64,000 nt of DNA from assembly GCF_024159265.1 (NCBI RefSeq), contig NZ_JAMYWY010000001.1:5394001-5458000 (forward strand), in the 5' to 3' direction. A program made the translations under genes and the position numbers. Origin of the DNA: Paenibacillus sp. 1781tsa1 (lineage in GTDB: Bacteria; Bacillota; Bacilli; Paenibacillales; Paenibacillaceae). The notes under the pieces were generated by a model. That model worked only from the letters and a program-made list of their open reading frames with translations. It searched no databases and was not told where the DNA came from. Positions 35,279-43,938 of this stretch are shown here, piece by piece (position 1 is the first letter of the stretch; each line of letters begins with the position of its first letter).

Positions 35279-36403
35279 ATGTCCAAAACAATTGAAAATA
35301 CACGGGTCGTCGTTGGCATGTCCGGAGGTGTCGATTCTTCCGTTACCGCACTGCTGCTGAAAGAGCAAGGGTACGATGTCATCGGCATTTTCATGAAAAA
35401 CTGGGATGACACCGACGAGTTCGGCCACTGTACCGCTGAAGAAGATTCAGAGGATGTACGCCGCGTATGTGAACAGATCGGCATTCCTTACTACACTGTC
35501 AACTTCGAGAAAGAATATTTTGATAAAGTATTTACCTATTTCCTTGATGAATATAAGTCGGGTCGCACGCCGAATCCGGATGTCATGTGTAATCGTGAGA
35601 TCAAATTTGGTGAATTCCTGAACAAAGCTCTGGATCTCGGCGCAGATTATGTAGCTACAGGACACTATGCTCGTCTGATTGAAGAAGATGGCACATTCAA
35701 GCTGCTGCGTGGTGTGGACAACAATAAGGATCAGACGTATTTCCTTAATGCACTCAATCAGAACCAGCTTTCCAAAGCCATGTTCCCGATTGGTCATCTG
35801 CCCAAACCGGAAGTACGCAAAATCGCAGAAGCGGCTGGCTTGTATACGGCCAAGAAAAAAGACAGCACAGGTGTCTGCTTCATCGGTGAGCGTAATTTTA
35901 AAGAGTTCCTGAGTAACTATCTGCCTGCCAAAGGTGGAGACATGGTCGATATCGCGACCGGTGAAGTCAAAGGCCGCCATGACGGTCTGATGTACTACAC
36001 GCTTGGACAGCGCCAAGGTCTTGGCATTGGTGGTTCCGGCAATGGTGAACCCTGGTTCGTGGCTGACAAGGATCTGGAGAAAAATCAACTGCTTGTTGTT
36101 CAGGGCGATGCCCATGCAAGCCTCTACTCCACTGGTCTAACCGCAACGGGTGTGAACTGGATTGCTGGTACAGAGCACATGCCGAATGCGCCATTCCGTT
36201 GTACTGCCAAATTCCGCTATCGTCAGCCGGATCAAGGTGTTACACTGACCTGGCAGGAAGATGGAAGTGTAGATGTACAATTTGACCAGCAGCAAAAAGC
36301 CATTACACCAGGACAAGCCGTTGTTTTCTACGACGGAGAGGTCTGCCTGGGTGGGGGTACGATCGATCAGGTGCAAAAAGTACCTGTACCCGCAATGCAA
36401 TAA
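35279..36403 (+). CDS. mnmA: tRNA-specific 2-thiouridylase
   Basis: Thiolates U34 of Lys, Glu and Gln tRNAs with sulfur from a cysteine desulfurase. 374 residues. PP-loop VGMSGGVDSSVTALLL, first catalytic Cys in NPDVMCNREIKFG, second in STGVCFIGERNFKEF, C-terminal tRNA-binding barrel with GQAVVFYDGEVCLGGG. ATG 35279 follows a weak GGTGAT; the frame opens back to 35114 but only this start agrees with homologues. It is divergent from cymR, whereas in B. subtilis it follows yrvO. Confidence 0.96.
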   Translation: MSKTIENTRVVVGMSGGVDSSVTALLLKEQGYDVIGIFMKNWDDTDEFGHCTAEEDSEDVRRVCEQIGIPYYTVNFEKEYFDKVFTYFLDEYKSGRTPNPDVMCNREIKFGEFLNKALDLGADYVATGHYARLIEEDGTFKLLRGVDNNKDQTYFLNALNQNQLSKAMFPIGHLPKPEVRKIAEAAGLYTAKKKDSTGVCFIGERNFKEFLSNYLPAKGGDMVDIATGEVKGRHDGLMYYTLGQRQGLGIGGSGNGEPWFVADKDLEKNQLLVVQGDAHASLYSTGLTATGVNWIAGTEHMPNAPFRCTAKFRYRQPDQGVTLTWQEDGSVDVQFDQQQKAITPGQAVVFYDGEVCLGGGTIDQVQKVPVPAMQ

Positions 36404-36455
36404 TAGAGCTTGTCCATTAAAATGCAGATTATACACAATACCGTGTATCCCTATT

Positions 36456-36498
36456 AAAAAAGCCGTCTTTCATGTATACCATGAAGGATGGCTTTTTT
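36456..36498. terminator. Bidirectional terminator between mnmA and crcB
   Basis: AAAAAGCCGTCTTTCATG pairs with CATGAAGGATGGCTTTTTT (one G-T), with flanking A and T runs. Confidence 0.85.
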
Positions 36499-36533
36499 CC
36501 TGCTTTCTTTGCAAAAAAAATAAAAATAGTTCG

Positions 36534-36893
36534 TTATGCAGTCAACCAGAATCCTGCCAAGGAGGCCAACACCCCAACTACAACCGAACTGACGACGTAG
36601 AGCGCCGCGCTTGCGTATCGTTGTCGACACATAAGTCCTAACGTTTCATAGCCAAAAGTGGAGAATGTGGTGTACGCACCGCAGAAACCGGTTCCCCAGA
36701 TCACCCAGATTCCATCTGAGATCATTGCAGATTGATGCCCCCCGTATAACAACCCAAGCAACAGTGAACCACTGATGTTAATGATCCATGTCCCCCATGG
36801 AAAAGCCGTCCCCAGCAAGCCTGAGACCCATTTGCCCAGACTGTAACGCAGTACTGCACCCAGCACACCTGCAAAACCAATCCACAGGATCAT
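36534..36893 (-). CDS. crcB: Fluoride channel subunit (Fluc/CrcB), copy 1
   Basis: 119 residues, four membrane segments. Fluc landmarks: GAVLRYSLGKW (conserved Arg), WGTWIINISGSLLLG (the pore Asn), and GFCGAYTTFSTFGYE (the TTFSTF box with pore Phe residues). Exports fluoride as a dimer. It overlaps the next crcB by 4 bp (ATGA), so the two are coupled. Gram-positive pairs often form heterodimers; this pair may too. Confidence 0.92.
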   Translation of the reverse strand: MILWIGFAGVLGAVLRYSLGKWVSGLLGTAFPWGTWIINISGSLLLGLLYGGHQSAMISDGIWVIWGTGFCGAYTTFSTFGYETLGLMCRQRYASAALYVVSSVVVGVLASLAGFWLTA

Positions 36894-37291
36894 GAGGCAT
36901 CACCCTCTTGTCTTGGTGCTCCCAACATACGATGTCCAAGGCTCATTCCCAGCGCACAGAGCAACAACCCTGCCAACAAACTTACGATCATATAAATAGC
37001 GGCACTGATCCATTCGCCCCCTTCGGATAAACGAACAATATCCAGTGTAAACGTGGAGAATGTCGTAAATGCACCAGTAAAACCTGTACCAACCGCAAGT
37101 CGAAGTTGTGGTGTTATTTTGCCTGGAACAGCTATGGTAAAGAACCACCCTAAAAAAAGACTGCCCATCGCATTGATTAGCAACACTGCCCAAGGGAACC
37201 CCTCATGGACAGTTGGTATCGCTAACTGTATGGCATATCGGGTTAATGTACCGAGAAATCCACCCGCCCCTATATACAAAAGCTCTTTCAT
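36890..37291 (-). CDS. crcB: Fluoride channel subunit (Fluc/CrcB), copy 2
   Basis: 133 residues, four membrane segments, with GGFLGTLTRYAIQL, PWAVLLINAMGSLFLG and GFTGAFTTFSTFTLD. All key Fluc residues are present. It lies 33 nt after rarA on the same strand and overlaps the other crcB. No fluoride riboswitch is visible just upstream; there is no room for it. Confidence 0.92.
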   Translation of the reverse strand: MKELLYIGAGGFLGTLTRYAIQLAIPTVHEGFPWAVLLINAMGSLFLGWFFTIAVPGKITPQLRLAVGTGFTGAFTTFSTFTLDIVRLSEGGEWISAAIYMIVSLLAGLLLCALGMSLGHRMLGAPRQEGDAS

Positions 37292-37324
37292 GTTGTGTGC
37301 ATCTCCCGAGTGATCTGACTGACC

Positions 37325-38632
37325 TTATAGATCTCTGCGCCGCTGTTGGTTCAGCCTAATCTTCGATTCGTTGCCTTGCTCCGTAGCCTCATAGAATACT
37401 CTCCGCGAGAGTTGCTTTGGCAAATATTCTTGTTTCACGTAATGCCCCGGATAGTTGTGTGGATATTGATAGCCCTCATGTCCAAGCTTCACGGCACCCG
37501 AGTAATGCGTATCTCGCAAGTGAAGCGGAACTTCTGCCGATTTAACCTCATCAATTGCGTTCATGGCTTTGGAAATAGCCGTGTACACCGCATTGGATTT
37601 TGGACTTTCGACCGCGAACAGAATCGCTTGTGCGATGTTCAGCTTGGCTTCGGGCCAGCCGTTATTCCGGTACGCATCAAGTGCTCCAATGGCCTGAGTC
37701 ATGGCTTGCGGGTTCGCAAGTCCAATGTCTTCACTGCTCGCTGCAATCAGACGCCGAATGAAGGTCATCGGGTCCATGCCGAGCTTCTCCACCGCGTATA
37801 AAAACCAGAACAAGGCCGCATCACTGGAACCCCGAATACTTTTGTGAAATGCAGACAGTACATCATACTGTGTGGATTCATCCGCCTTAACAATGGGGCG
37901 CCGAATAGACTCTTCTGCTACACCAAGCGTAATATGAATGGACCCATCTTTCTCCGGTGGCGTGGTCAACGCAGCCAGTTCAAGCGCATTAAGCGCACGC
38001 CGAATATCTCCGTTGGCCATCGTAGCAATATGTTCAAGCGCCTCATCGTCCGCCTGCAGTTCCATGAATCCCAGACCTTTGTCCGCATCGCTCAATGCTC
38101 TGCGCATTGCAATAAGGGAATGCTCCTTGTTCAGTGATTCCAGCTGGAACAGGGTGGAACGACTCATCAAGGCCCCATTGACATAATGAAAGGGATTCTC
38201 TGTTGTCGCGCCGATAAAAATAATCGTGCCCTTCTCTACCGCTGGCAATAGCGCATCCTGACGTGAACTGTTAAACCGATGTACCTCATCGAGGAACAGA
38301 ATGGTTTTGGTTCCATACAGCTGTTTGTTCGTTTGCGCCTGTTCGATGACTTCACGTACATCCTTGACGGAAGCTTCCACTGCATTCAGGCGAACGAACT
38401 GTCCCTGCGTTTGCTGAGAAATAATATGTGCCAGGGTTGTCTTGCCACATCCCGGAGGGCCGTATAACAAGATGGACGAAATCTGATCCGCCTCAATGGC
38501 ACGCCGGAGCAATTTCCCGGGTCCAATAATATGTTCCTGTCCAATATATTCATCCAGATGCTCTGGCCGCATGCGGTCCGCAAGCAATCTGGCTTGTGGT
38601 TTTGAGTCCTGCTGAAACGAAAATAAATCCAT
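37325..38632 (-). CDS. rarA: Replication-associated recombination protein A (AAA+ ATPase)
   Basis: 435 residues, MgsA/RarA family, clamp-loader-like AAA+ ATPase that acts at stalled replication forks. Walker A is LLYGPPGCGKTTLAH (about residues 55-69), Walker B ILFLDEVHRF, sensor region TTENPFHYVNGALMSR with the arginine finger, and the C-terminal tetramerisation domain with DTHYSGAVKLGHEGYQYPH. Equivalent to B. subtilis yrvN. Start at ATG 38632 after AAGGAAGTGATG. Confidence 0.95.
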   Translation of the reverse strand: MDLFSFQQDSKPQARLLADRMRPEHLDEYIGQEHIIGPGKLLRRAIEADQISSILLYGPPGCGKTTLAHIISQQTQGQFVRLNAVEASVKDVREVIEQAQTNKQLYGTKTILFLDEVHRFNSSRQDALLPAVEKGTIIFIGATTENPFHYVNGALMSRSTLFQLESLNKEHSLIAMRRALSDADKGLGFMELQADDEALEHIATMANGDIRRALNALELAALTTPPEKDGSIHITLGVAEESIRRPIVKADESTQYDVLSAFHKSIRGSSDAALFWFLYAVEKLGMDPMTFIRRLIAASSEDIGLANPQAMTQAIGALDAYRNNGWPEAKLNIAQAILFAVESPKSNAVYTAISKAMNAIDEVKSAEVPLHLRDTHYSGAVKLGHEGYQYPHNYPGHYVKQEYLPKQLSRRVFYEATEQGNESKIRLNQQRRRDL

Positions 38633-38674
38633 TGCTCATCACTTCCTTAACGGATTGCCTTGCCTTGATTACAA

Positions 38675-39565
38675 TTACACTTCTGATGGTTCTCCACTCT
38701 CTATCATATCATACTCTCGCGGTAACATAGCCATAAATGCATGAAGTGCACTGCTGACAAAGGCATCCTTGCGAGTAATAAAATGAGTCATCATGCGATT
38801 CATACCTACGGGAAGTGTATGCGTGCGCAGTAATCCATTTTTGATCTGATTTCTAATCACAATCTCTGGTAATAAGGAAATTCCCATGCCGGACGTAACC
38901 CCACTGATAATCGCTTCAAGGGTTCCGAATTCCATTATTACTGGGCGGGTAACACCACCCACCTCTAACCATTCCTCCAAAATCTGACGATAGGAACACC
39001 CCATACTGTAAACAAGAATGGGTTTACTCTTAAGATCTTCTTCCGTAGGACCCATACCAGAATAGACAACAAATAGCTCTTCATCAAATATGGGAATAGA
39101 AACGATATCAGGATGATCACAGGGACAGCCTATAAATGCTCCCTCCAATTCATACCCAATAACCTGATCCATAAGCATCTGCGAATTGCCAGTAACCAGT
39201 GACAAGGAGACATCTGGATACTGTTTATAATACCTGACGAAAAGTTCAGGTAGTCGCACGGCCGCTGCAGTTTGTGTAGACCCTATTCGCATTGGACCCG
39301 ATGGTGTGCTCGTCGCCCGAAGCGCCTTGGAAGCATCATTCAGCAAACCAATAATTTTATCTGCATAGGTCAGCAACATTTCTCCGGCTGGAGATAACGT
39401 CATGCCTCGGTTATGACGAATGAACAACGTTGTACCTACTTCTGCTTCCAGATGCTGGATTCGTGCCGTTACGTTGGATTGAACATACCCCAGTTTAGAA
39501 GCAGCTTTGGTCAGATTCCCTTCCTGTGCAACACACTGAAATATTCTAAGATCCCCGCTTTCCAT
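38675..39565 (-). CDS. LysR-family transcriptional regulator
   Basis: 296 residues. The N-terminal winged helix (MESGDLRIFQCVAQEGNLTKAASKL, then SNVTARIQHLEAEVGTTLF) and a periplasmic-binding-protein-like effector domain (about 90-290) are typical. Divergent from the SDR and EamA genes, with an ATC-N9-GAT LysR box just upstream of its own start (39583-39597), so autoregulation and control of the two neighbours are likely. The effector is unknown. Confidence 0.9.
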   Translation of the reverse strand: MESGDLRIFQCVAQEGNLTKAASKLGYVQSNVTARIQHLEAEVGTTLFIRHNRGMTLSPAGEMLLTYADKIIGLLNDASKALRATSTPSGPMRIGSTQTAAAVRLPELFVRYYKQYPDVSLSLVTGNSQMLMDQVIGYELEGAFIGCPCDHPDIVSIPIFDEELFVVYSGMGPTEEDLKSKPILVYSMGCSYRQILEEWLEVGGVTRPVIMEFGTLEAIISGVTSGMGISLLPEIVIRNQIKNGLLRTHTLPVGMNRMMTHFITRKDAFVSSALHAFMAMLPREYDMIESGEPSEV

Positions 39566-39582
39566 GGTCCCCCCACTCTGAC

Positions 39583-39597
39583 ATCATTCAAAATGAT
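39583..39597. promoter_or_regulatory. LysR-type operator, ATC-N9-GAT
   Basis: ATCATTCAAAATGAT, a perfect inverted repeat with 3-bp spacer and the LTTR ATC-N9-GAT and T-N11-A pattern, 18 bp upstream of the lysR start. Confidence 0.6.
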
Positions 39598-39663
39598 ATC
39601 CGCTTCATTACCAATCATTATACTTCATGTGTAAACCGGACTACAATTCATGTAGATCCCAAA

Positions 39664-39679
39664 CCAGTCATCTGACTGG
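39664..39679. promoter_or_regulatory. Perfect palindrome CCAGTCA-TC-TGACTGG before the SDR gene
   Basis: 7-bp arms with a 2-bp spacer just upstream of the AAGGAG of the SDR gene. Possible operator for another regulator or a 5' hairpin. Confidence 0.5.
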
Positions 39680-39701
39680 AAGATGATAAGGAGTGTTCAG
39701 C

Positions 39702-40445
39702 ATGACATACTGGAAAAATAGAGTTGCTCTGATCACAGGTGGTGGAACAGGTATAGGCCGTGCTGTAAGTGAGATGCTCGCTGAACGCGGAGCCTTGGTC
39801 GCTGTCAACTATTCCCGCTCACAAGATGCAGCAAGAGAGACTGTTCAACACATTTTGGATATGGGAGGCCATGCATTCGCCGTTCAAGCTAACGTTGCCA
39901 ATGATCTTGATGTCCGGCGGATGGTCACTACTATAACTGAAACCTATGGCCCGATCACTGCACTTGTAAATAACGCTGGAATCACGCACCATATCCCCAT
40001 GCACGATCTGGAGTCTGTTACAGATGACGTCTGGAATGAGCTGGTTGATGTGAATGTGAAAGGCATGTTTCATTGCGCTCGTGCAGTGACGGAAGGCATG
40101 AGACAGGCTGGCGGTGGTTCTATCGTAAATCTGGGCAGTATCGCAGGTAGTACGGGTTCGGGCTCCTCCCTCCCTTACGCCGTCTCCAAAGCGGCAGTTC
40201 ATGGTCTGACCTTATCACTTGCGCACGCACTCTCACCCCACATTCGGGTGAATGCTATCGTCCCTGGCGCAGTTGCTACAAGGTGGTGGGCTGGAAACGA
40301 GGAGCGAATGCACCGTCTAGGCGGAGAATTGTTATTACAGCATATTTCCTCACCTGAAGATATCGCACACATGATCTGTGCTGCGCTGGAACAGCAATCC
40401 ATGACCGGGCAGCTCATTACTGTAGATAGCGGACAGACGTTATGA
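39702..40445 (+). CDS. Short-chain dehydrogenase/reductase (FabG-like)
   Basis: 247 residues. Classical SDR: ALITGGGTGIGRAVSEML (cofactor TGxxxGxG), LVNNAGITHH, catalytic Ser in NLGSIAGSTG and YAVSKAAVHG (YxxxK). NAD(P) specificity and substrate are not clear. ATG 39702 is chosen because AAGGAG lies eight bases upstream; a GTG at 39693 is inside that site. The last four bases overlap the EamA gene. Confidence 0.9.
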   Translation: MTYWKNRVALITGGGTGIGRAVSEMLAERGALVAVNYSRSQDAARETVQHILDMGGHAFAVQANVANDLDVRRMVTTITETYGPITALVNNAGITHHIPMHDLESVTDDVWNELVDVNVKGMFHCARAVTEGMRQAGGGSIVNLGSIAGSTGSGSSLPYAVSKAAVHGLTLSLAHALSPHIRVNAIVPGAVATRWWAGNEERMHRLGGELLLQHISSPEDIAHMICAALEQQSMTGQLITVDSGQTL

Positions 40446-41344
40446 GCTCCAGTCATGATAAAGATACCCGGATCATAAAACCATTAAAATATACACTATT
40501 GATCATTTTGACAACGCTAATCATGGGTACTTCTTTTCCAGTTGGCAAGATCGGCATGTTATATGCCCCACCTTTCCTGCTCATGGGTATACGTTATGTA
40601 CTGGCTGGTGGATTGATGGCCTGGTATCTACGCAAACGCCCATTACCTACCCAGTGGCAGTCTTGGTTGAAAATAATCCTCATTGGCCTGTTCCAATCCG
40701 CAGGAGTGATGGGCTGCGCCTATTACAGCATGAACTGGATTACATCCGGTGAATCGGCCATTATTACGTTTACCAATCCGTTGCTGGTCATTATCCTCAG
40801 TGCTCTCTTATATAGAGTGACCTACCGTTTCATTCAGTGGATCGGTGTTATACTCGGTTTCATCGGGATTATGTTAACCTTTGGATGGCAGATGAGCTTT
40901 AGTCCTGGAACCTGGATTGGATTTGGTGGTGCGATCTCCTTTGCCGTATCCACATTACTCATCAAACGCTGGGGCGATGGCTACGATACTTTTGTCTTAA
41001 CAGCCTATCAGATGCTCGCGGGAGGTGCTGCGCTTCTTCTGCTGAGCGTATGGGCTGAACAGCCTCACTTTATGGTCAATACCACTTCGGTTATGGCGCT
41101 GCTCTGGTTAACGCTTGTTTGCTCCATCATTCAGTTCTCACTCTGGTTTTATCTGCTTCAGAATAGTGACCCAGCCCAAACCAGTTCCTATCTGTTCCTG
41201 GCACCGTTCTTTGGTGTAATGTCGAGTTGGTTTTTGCTGGGAGAGCACGTTCAGTGGTTTGCATTGGCAGGTGGTTTATTTATTGGTGTTGGCATATTCC
41301 TAGTAAACCGTCGCTCATCCAGATTGAGAAATAGCGTAACATGA
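40442..41344 (+). CDS. DMT-superfamily exporter (EamA family)
   Basis: 300 residues with ten membrane segments in two EamA repeats (about 15-145 and 160-290). ATGA overlap with the SDR stop suggests translational coupling. The pair may make and export, or export and detoxify, one metabolite under the LysR protein; this is inference. Family members export amino acids and metabolites. Confidence 0.87.
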   Translation: MSSSHDKDTRIIKPLKYTLLIILTTLIMGTSFPVGKIGMLYAPPFLLMGIRYVLAGGLMAWYLRKRPLPTQWQSWLKIILIGLFQSAGVMGCAYYSMNWITSGESAIITFTNPLLVIILSALLYRVTYRFIQWIGVILGFIGIMLTFGWQMSFSPGTWIGFGGAISFAVSTLLIKRWGDGYDTFVLTAYQMLAGGAALLLLSVWAEQPHFMVNTTSVMALLWLTLVCSIIQFSLWFYLLQNSDPAQTSSYLFLAPFFGVMSSWFLLGEHVQWFALAGGLFIGVGIFLVNRRSSRLRNSVT

Positions 41345-41402
41345 CCCTTAACTTCTTCATCGTTCTTCCTTGGCAGATGAATCATTTCGCATACAAAAGC
41401 AA

Positions 41403-41449
41403 AAAAGGCATGCGCTTATGGGACTTTCCCATGAACGCCATGCCCTTTA
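41403..41449. terminator. Bidirectional terminator between the EamA gene and helD
   Basis: AAAGGCATG...CATGCCCTTT outer stem and ATGGGA/TCCCAT inner stem, with A and T runs both sides. Confidence 0.8.
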
Positions 41450-41525
41450 TTGGTTAAGCAAACTTTATCCACCCAAGCTCTGGTAGCCTGATCTACGTTT
41501 GCGAACTAATTATCCTGCACTCAGG

Positions 41526-43712
41526 TTATTTGGTGTCGCTCTCTGGCCAACCCTGAATGGTTACGGGCTCGCCTTCGGGATTATGTGTTGCAGCCGCGTA
41601 TTCTGGCATATCACCATCATGGAAGAGCCACAATTCGTGCAAGGCCCGTGTACAACCAACGTACAACAGCTTTGCATCACCGGCATTCGGCAAATAATGC
41701 TTCTGATCTACGTCTGCCACGATAACGGCATCAAACTCCAACCCTTTGGACAGATAAACTGGTAAAACGGAGTGTCCCCCCGTGTACTGCTTTTTGCCAC
41801 CGTCGATCAGGTTTAGATCCCAGCCTGCGGCCTGTAATTCACGATGAAGTTCCTCTGCTTCATGCAGTGTACGGGTCAAGATGGAGACCGTTCGGTAGTC
41901 TTTGACAGTTAACACCTTCAAAGCCTGCTCCAGACTTGCCGTCCGCCCTTCGCCTCCATAAGCCAATGTCCGAACCGGATCACCACTACGGAAAACAGGA
42001 ATCGCCGTAATTCCGCTCTTGACACCACGTTCCAGAATCGTATTGGCATAGTCGATAATTTCCATCGTTGAACGATAACTTCGGGTCAATGCAAAGTATG
42101 CATTCTGTTCCTCAGGAAACAGAGAACTCATCTCTTCCCACGCATGAACACCACGGTACTCATGAATCCCTTGGGACAAGTCACCCAGTATGGTGAATGA
42201 GTGCCCTTTGACGAACTGATCCAATAACGCCACATGAAAAGGGGAAAAGTCCTGCGCTTCATCGATCACGACATGATCGAACCGCTCCGAACCCTCAATA
42301 TCATGAACCAATGTATGAATGTATACCAATGCAGGCAGATCCTCTTCACGGACGATATCCTGCTTCAGATCTGCTGCTGTTTGTTTCATGACTAGTTTTG
42401 GAATAAGCTCGCTGAGCGAGGCTGGCACAGAGCCGCCCTTTGCAGCTTTGAACAGCTGTTTATATAACGTAAGCGGCTCGTATTGAGGCCATTTTTTGGC
42501 ATAAGCTTTCTCACGAGTAGACGCTTTTTTCTTGCGTTCTTTGCGCACAGCTTCTGGCATCGGTTTCTTAAGTTCCATCTCAATCCAGCGGTGAACCCGC
42601 GCCATAACCCGTTCTTTGCGTTTGGCCAGCGGATAATGTTTGTATTCCTCACCGAACCAGTTCTCAATCTCCATCTTGCTGAGCATCTTACCATCCCATG
42701 GACTGAAGTCCATATCCGGTACGGAATCCGCTTCCATCCCCGACAACCACTCTCGAATAAGCTCCATGAAACGGATCGATCCTTTGTAACGTCCAGGTAC
42801 ATCATCATTCAATTCAGGCCGTGCATCTGGTGTTTCGAACCATGTGTTGAGCGTATCCGACGTATTCGCCAAAGGCATCTCCAACCCCAGCAGGTTCATC
42901 GCCCAATCCGGGAATGTCCGCTGCTGGATGTCCCCTACTCCGAGTTCCGGGAGCACATCCGAGATGTAATCCAGGAACATGTGGTTGGGTGCAAAAATAA
43001 CCATTTTCTCCGCAGATACCTGCTCCTTGTACTGATACAGCAAAAAGGCCAGCCGATGCAGGGCAACCGTTGTTTTCCCGGATCCAGCCACACCCTGAAT
43101 GATCAATGCGGTGTTTCTCGCCGCACGAATGATCAGATCCTGCTCCGCCTGAATCGTAGATACGATATCACGCAGTTTGTTATCCTTGTTCTCTCCCAGA
43201 CGATAAACGAGGAATTCATCTGATACCGCTGGCTGGTCGCTGTCACGGTTGTATGTATCCGCCACACGTTCCAATATCCGCTGCCGAATGACAACGTTTC
43301 GTTTCAGGTATACCAGACCTTCAATAAGCCCTTCCGGGGCTTCATACGTAGCGGAGGCTTCGCCTCCAGTAAATGAGTAAAACAGGCTGGCGACAGGAGC
43401 ACGCCAATCGATGACGAGCGGATGCTCTCCCACCTCTTCGCGGTCTACGCCGATTTTGCCAATATACAGCGGTTTCCGTGCACCACTGCCCTGTTCTTCG
43501 AAATCCAAGCGTCCGAAATAGGGTTGCTGCGCGCTCTTGGACAAGGCGGTGCGGCGCTCTTCGCGTCCAGCTTCCAGCACTTGTTCTGTGAAGTCGTGGC
43601 CGGTATAGACCGGAATATTTTGCAGTCGTTCTAACTGACTGTCCACTTCCTCCATCGTTCGCTCTAACCTGTACTCTTCTTCTTGATAGGCACTTTGAAA
43701 GCTGTCTGACAT
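41526..43712 (-). CDS. helD: HelD-type superfamily 1 helicase, RNA polymerase recycling factor
   Basis: 728 residues. The N-terminal coiled-coil arm (about 1-60, acidic and Glu-rich) that enters the RNA polymerase secondary channel in HelD is present. Walker A is GVAGSGKTTVALHRLAFL (about residue 210), followed by the UvrD-like insert and the motif DEAQDFSP (Walker B). Later LTRSYRST and GLEFDAVIVADVD are SF1 motifs. In Gram-positives HelD frees stalled polymerase; the assignment rests on domain order. Confidence 0.9.
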   Translation of the reverse strand: MSDSFQSAYQEEEYRLERTMEEVDSQLERLQNIPVYTGHDFTEQVLEAGREERRTALSKSAQQPYFGRLDFEEQGSGARKPLYIGKIGVDREEVGEHPLVIDWRAPVASLFYSFTGGEASATYEAPEGLIEGLVYLKRNVVIRQRILERVADTYNRDSDQPAVSDEFLVYRLGENKDNKLRDIVSTIQAEQDLIIRAARNTALIIQGVAGSGKTTVALHRLAFLLYQYKEQVSAEKMVIFAPNHMFLDYISDVLPELGVGDIQQRTFPDWAMNLLGLEMPLANTSDTLNTWFETPDARPELNDDVPGRYKGSIRFMELIREWLSGMEADSVPDMDFSPWDGKMLSKMEIENWFGEEYKHYPLAKRKERVMARVHRWIEMELKKPMPEAVRKERKKKASTREKAYAKKWPQYEPLTLYKQLFKAAKGGSVPASLSELIPKLVMKQTAADLKQDIVREEDLPALVYIHTLVHDIEGSERFDHVVIDEAQDFSPFHVALLDQFVKGHSFTILGDLSQGIHEYRGVHAWEEMSSLFPEEQNAYFALTRSYRSTMEIIDYANTILERGVKSGITAIPVFRSGDPVRTLAYGGEGRTASLEQALKVLTVKDYRTVSILTRTLHEAEELHRELQAAGWDLNLIDGGKKQYTGGHSVLPVYLSKGLEFDAVIVADVDQKHYLPNAGDAKLLYVGCTRALHELWLFHDGDMPEYAAATHNPEGEPVTIQGWPESDTK

Positions 43713-43835
43713 GTTTCAGTTACCTCCTAAGAATATGTTTTGCTCTGCATCGCCAATCACTGACGCCGCAAAAGGATACCCACTATATCATATTGATGTG
43801 GAAAAAGCTACAGCAATCTGAATGAACTCATACAA

Positions 43836-43880
43836 GAAAACCGTTGTCACGCTCGTACTGAACGAATGAACAACGGTCTT
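43836..43880 (-). terminator. Terminator of the ABC exporter gene
   Basis: ACCGTTGT pairs with ACAACGGT, with an inner TCGT/ACGA; the minus tail is TTTTCTTG. Confidence 0.75.
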
Positions 43881-43938
43881 AACTTAAACTATATTTGAAC
43901 CTTATCTTTTAAAAAAAGTAATCGATCTAGTTCTGATT

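Noticed and set aside
37292..37324. Fluoride riboswitch before the crcB pair
   Set aside because: Only 33 bp available, too short for the aptamer.
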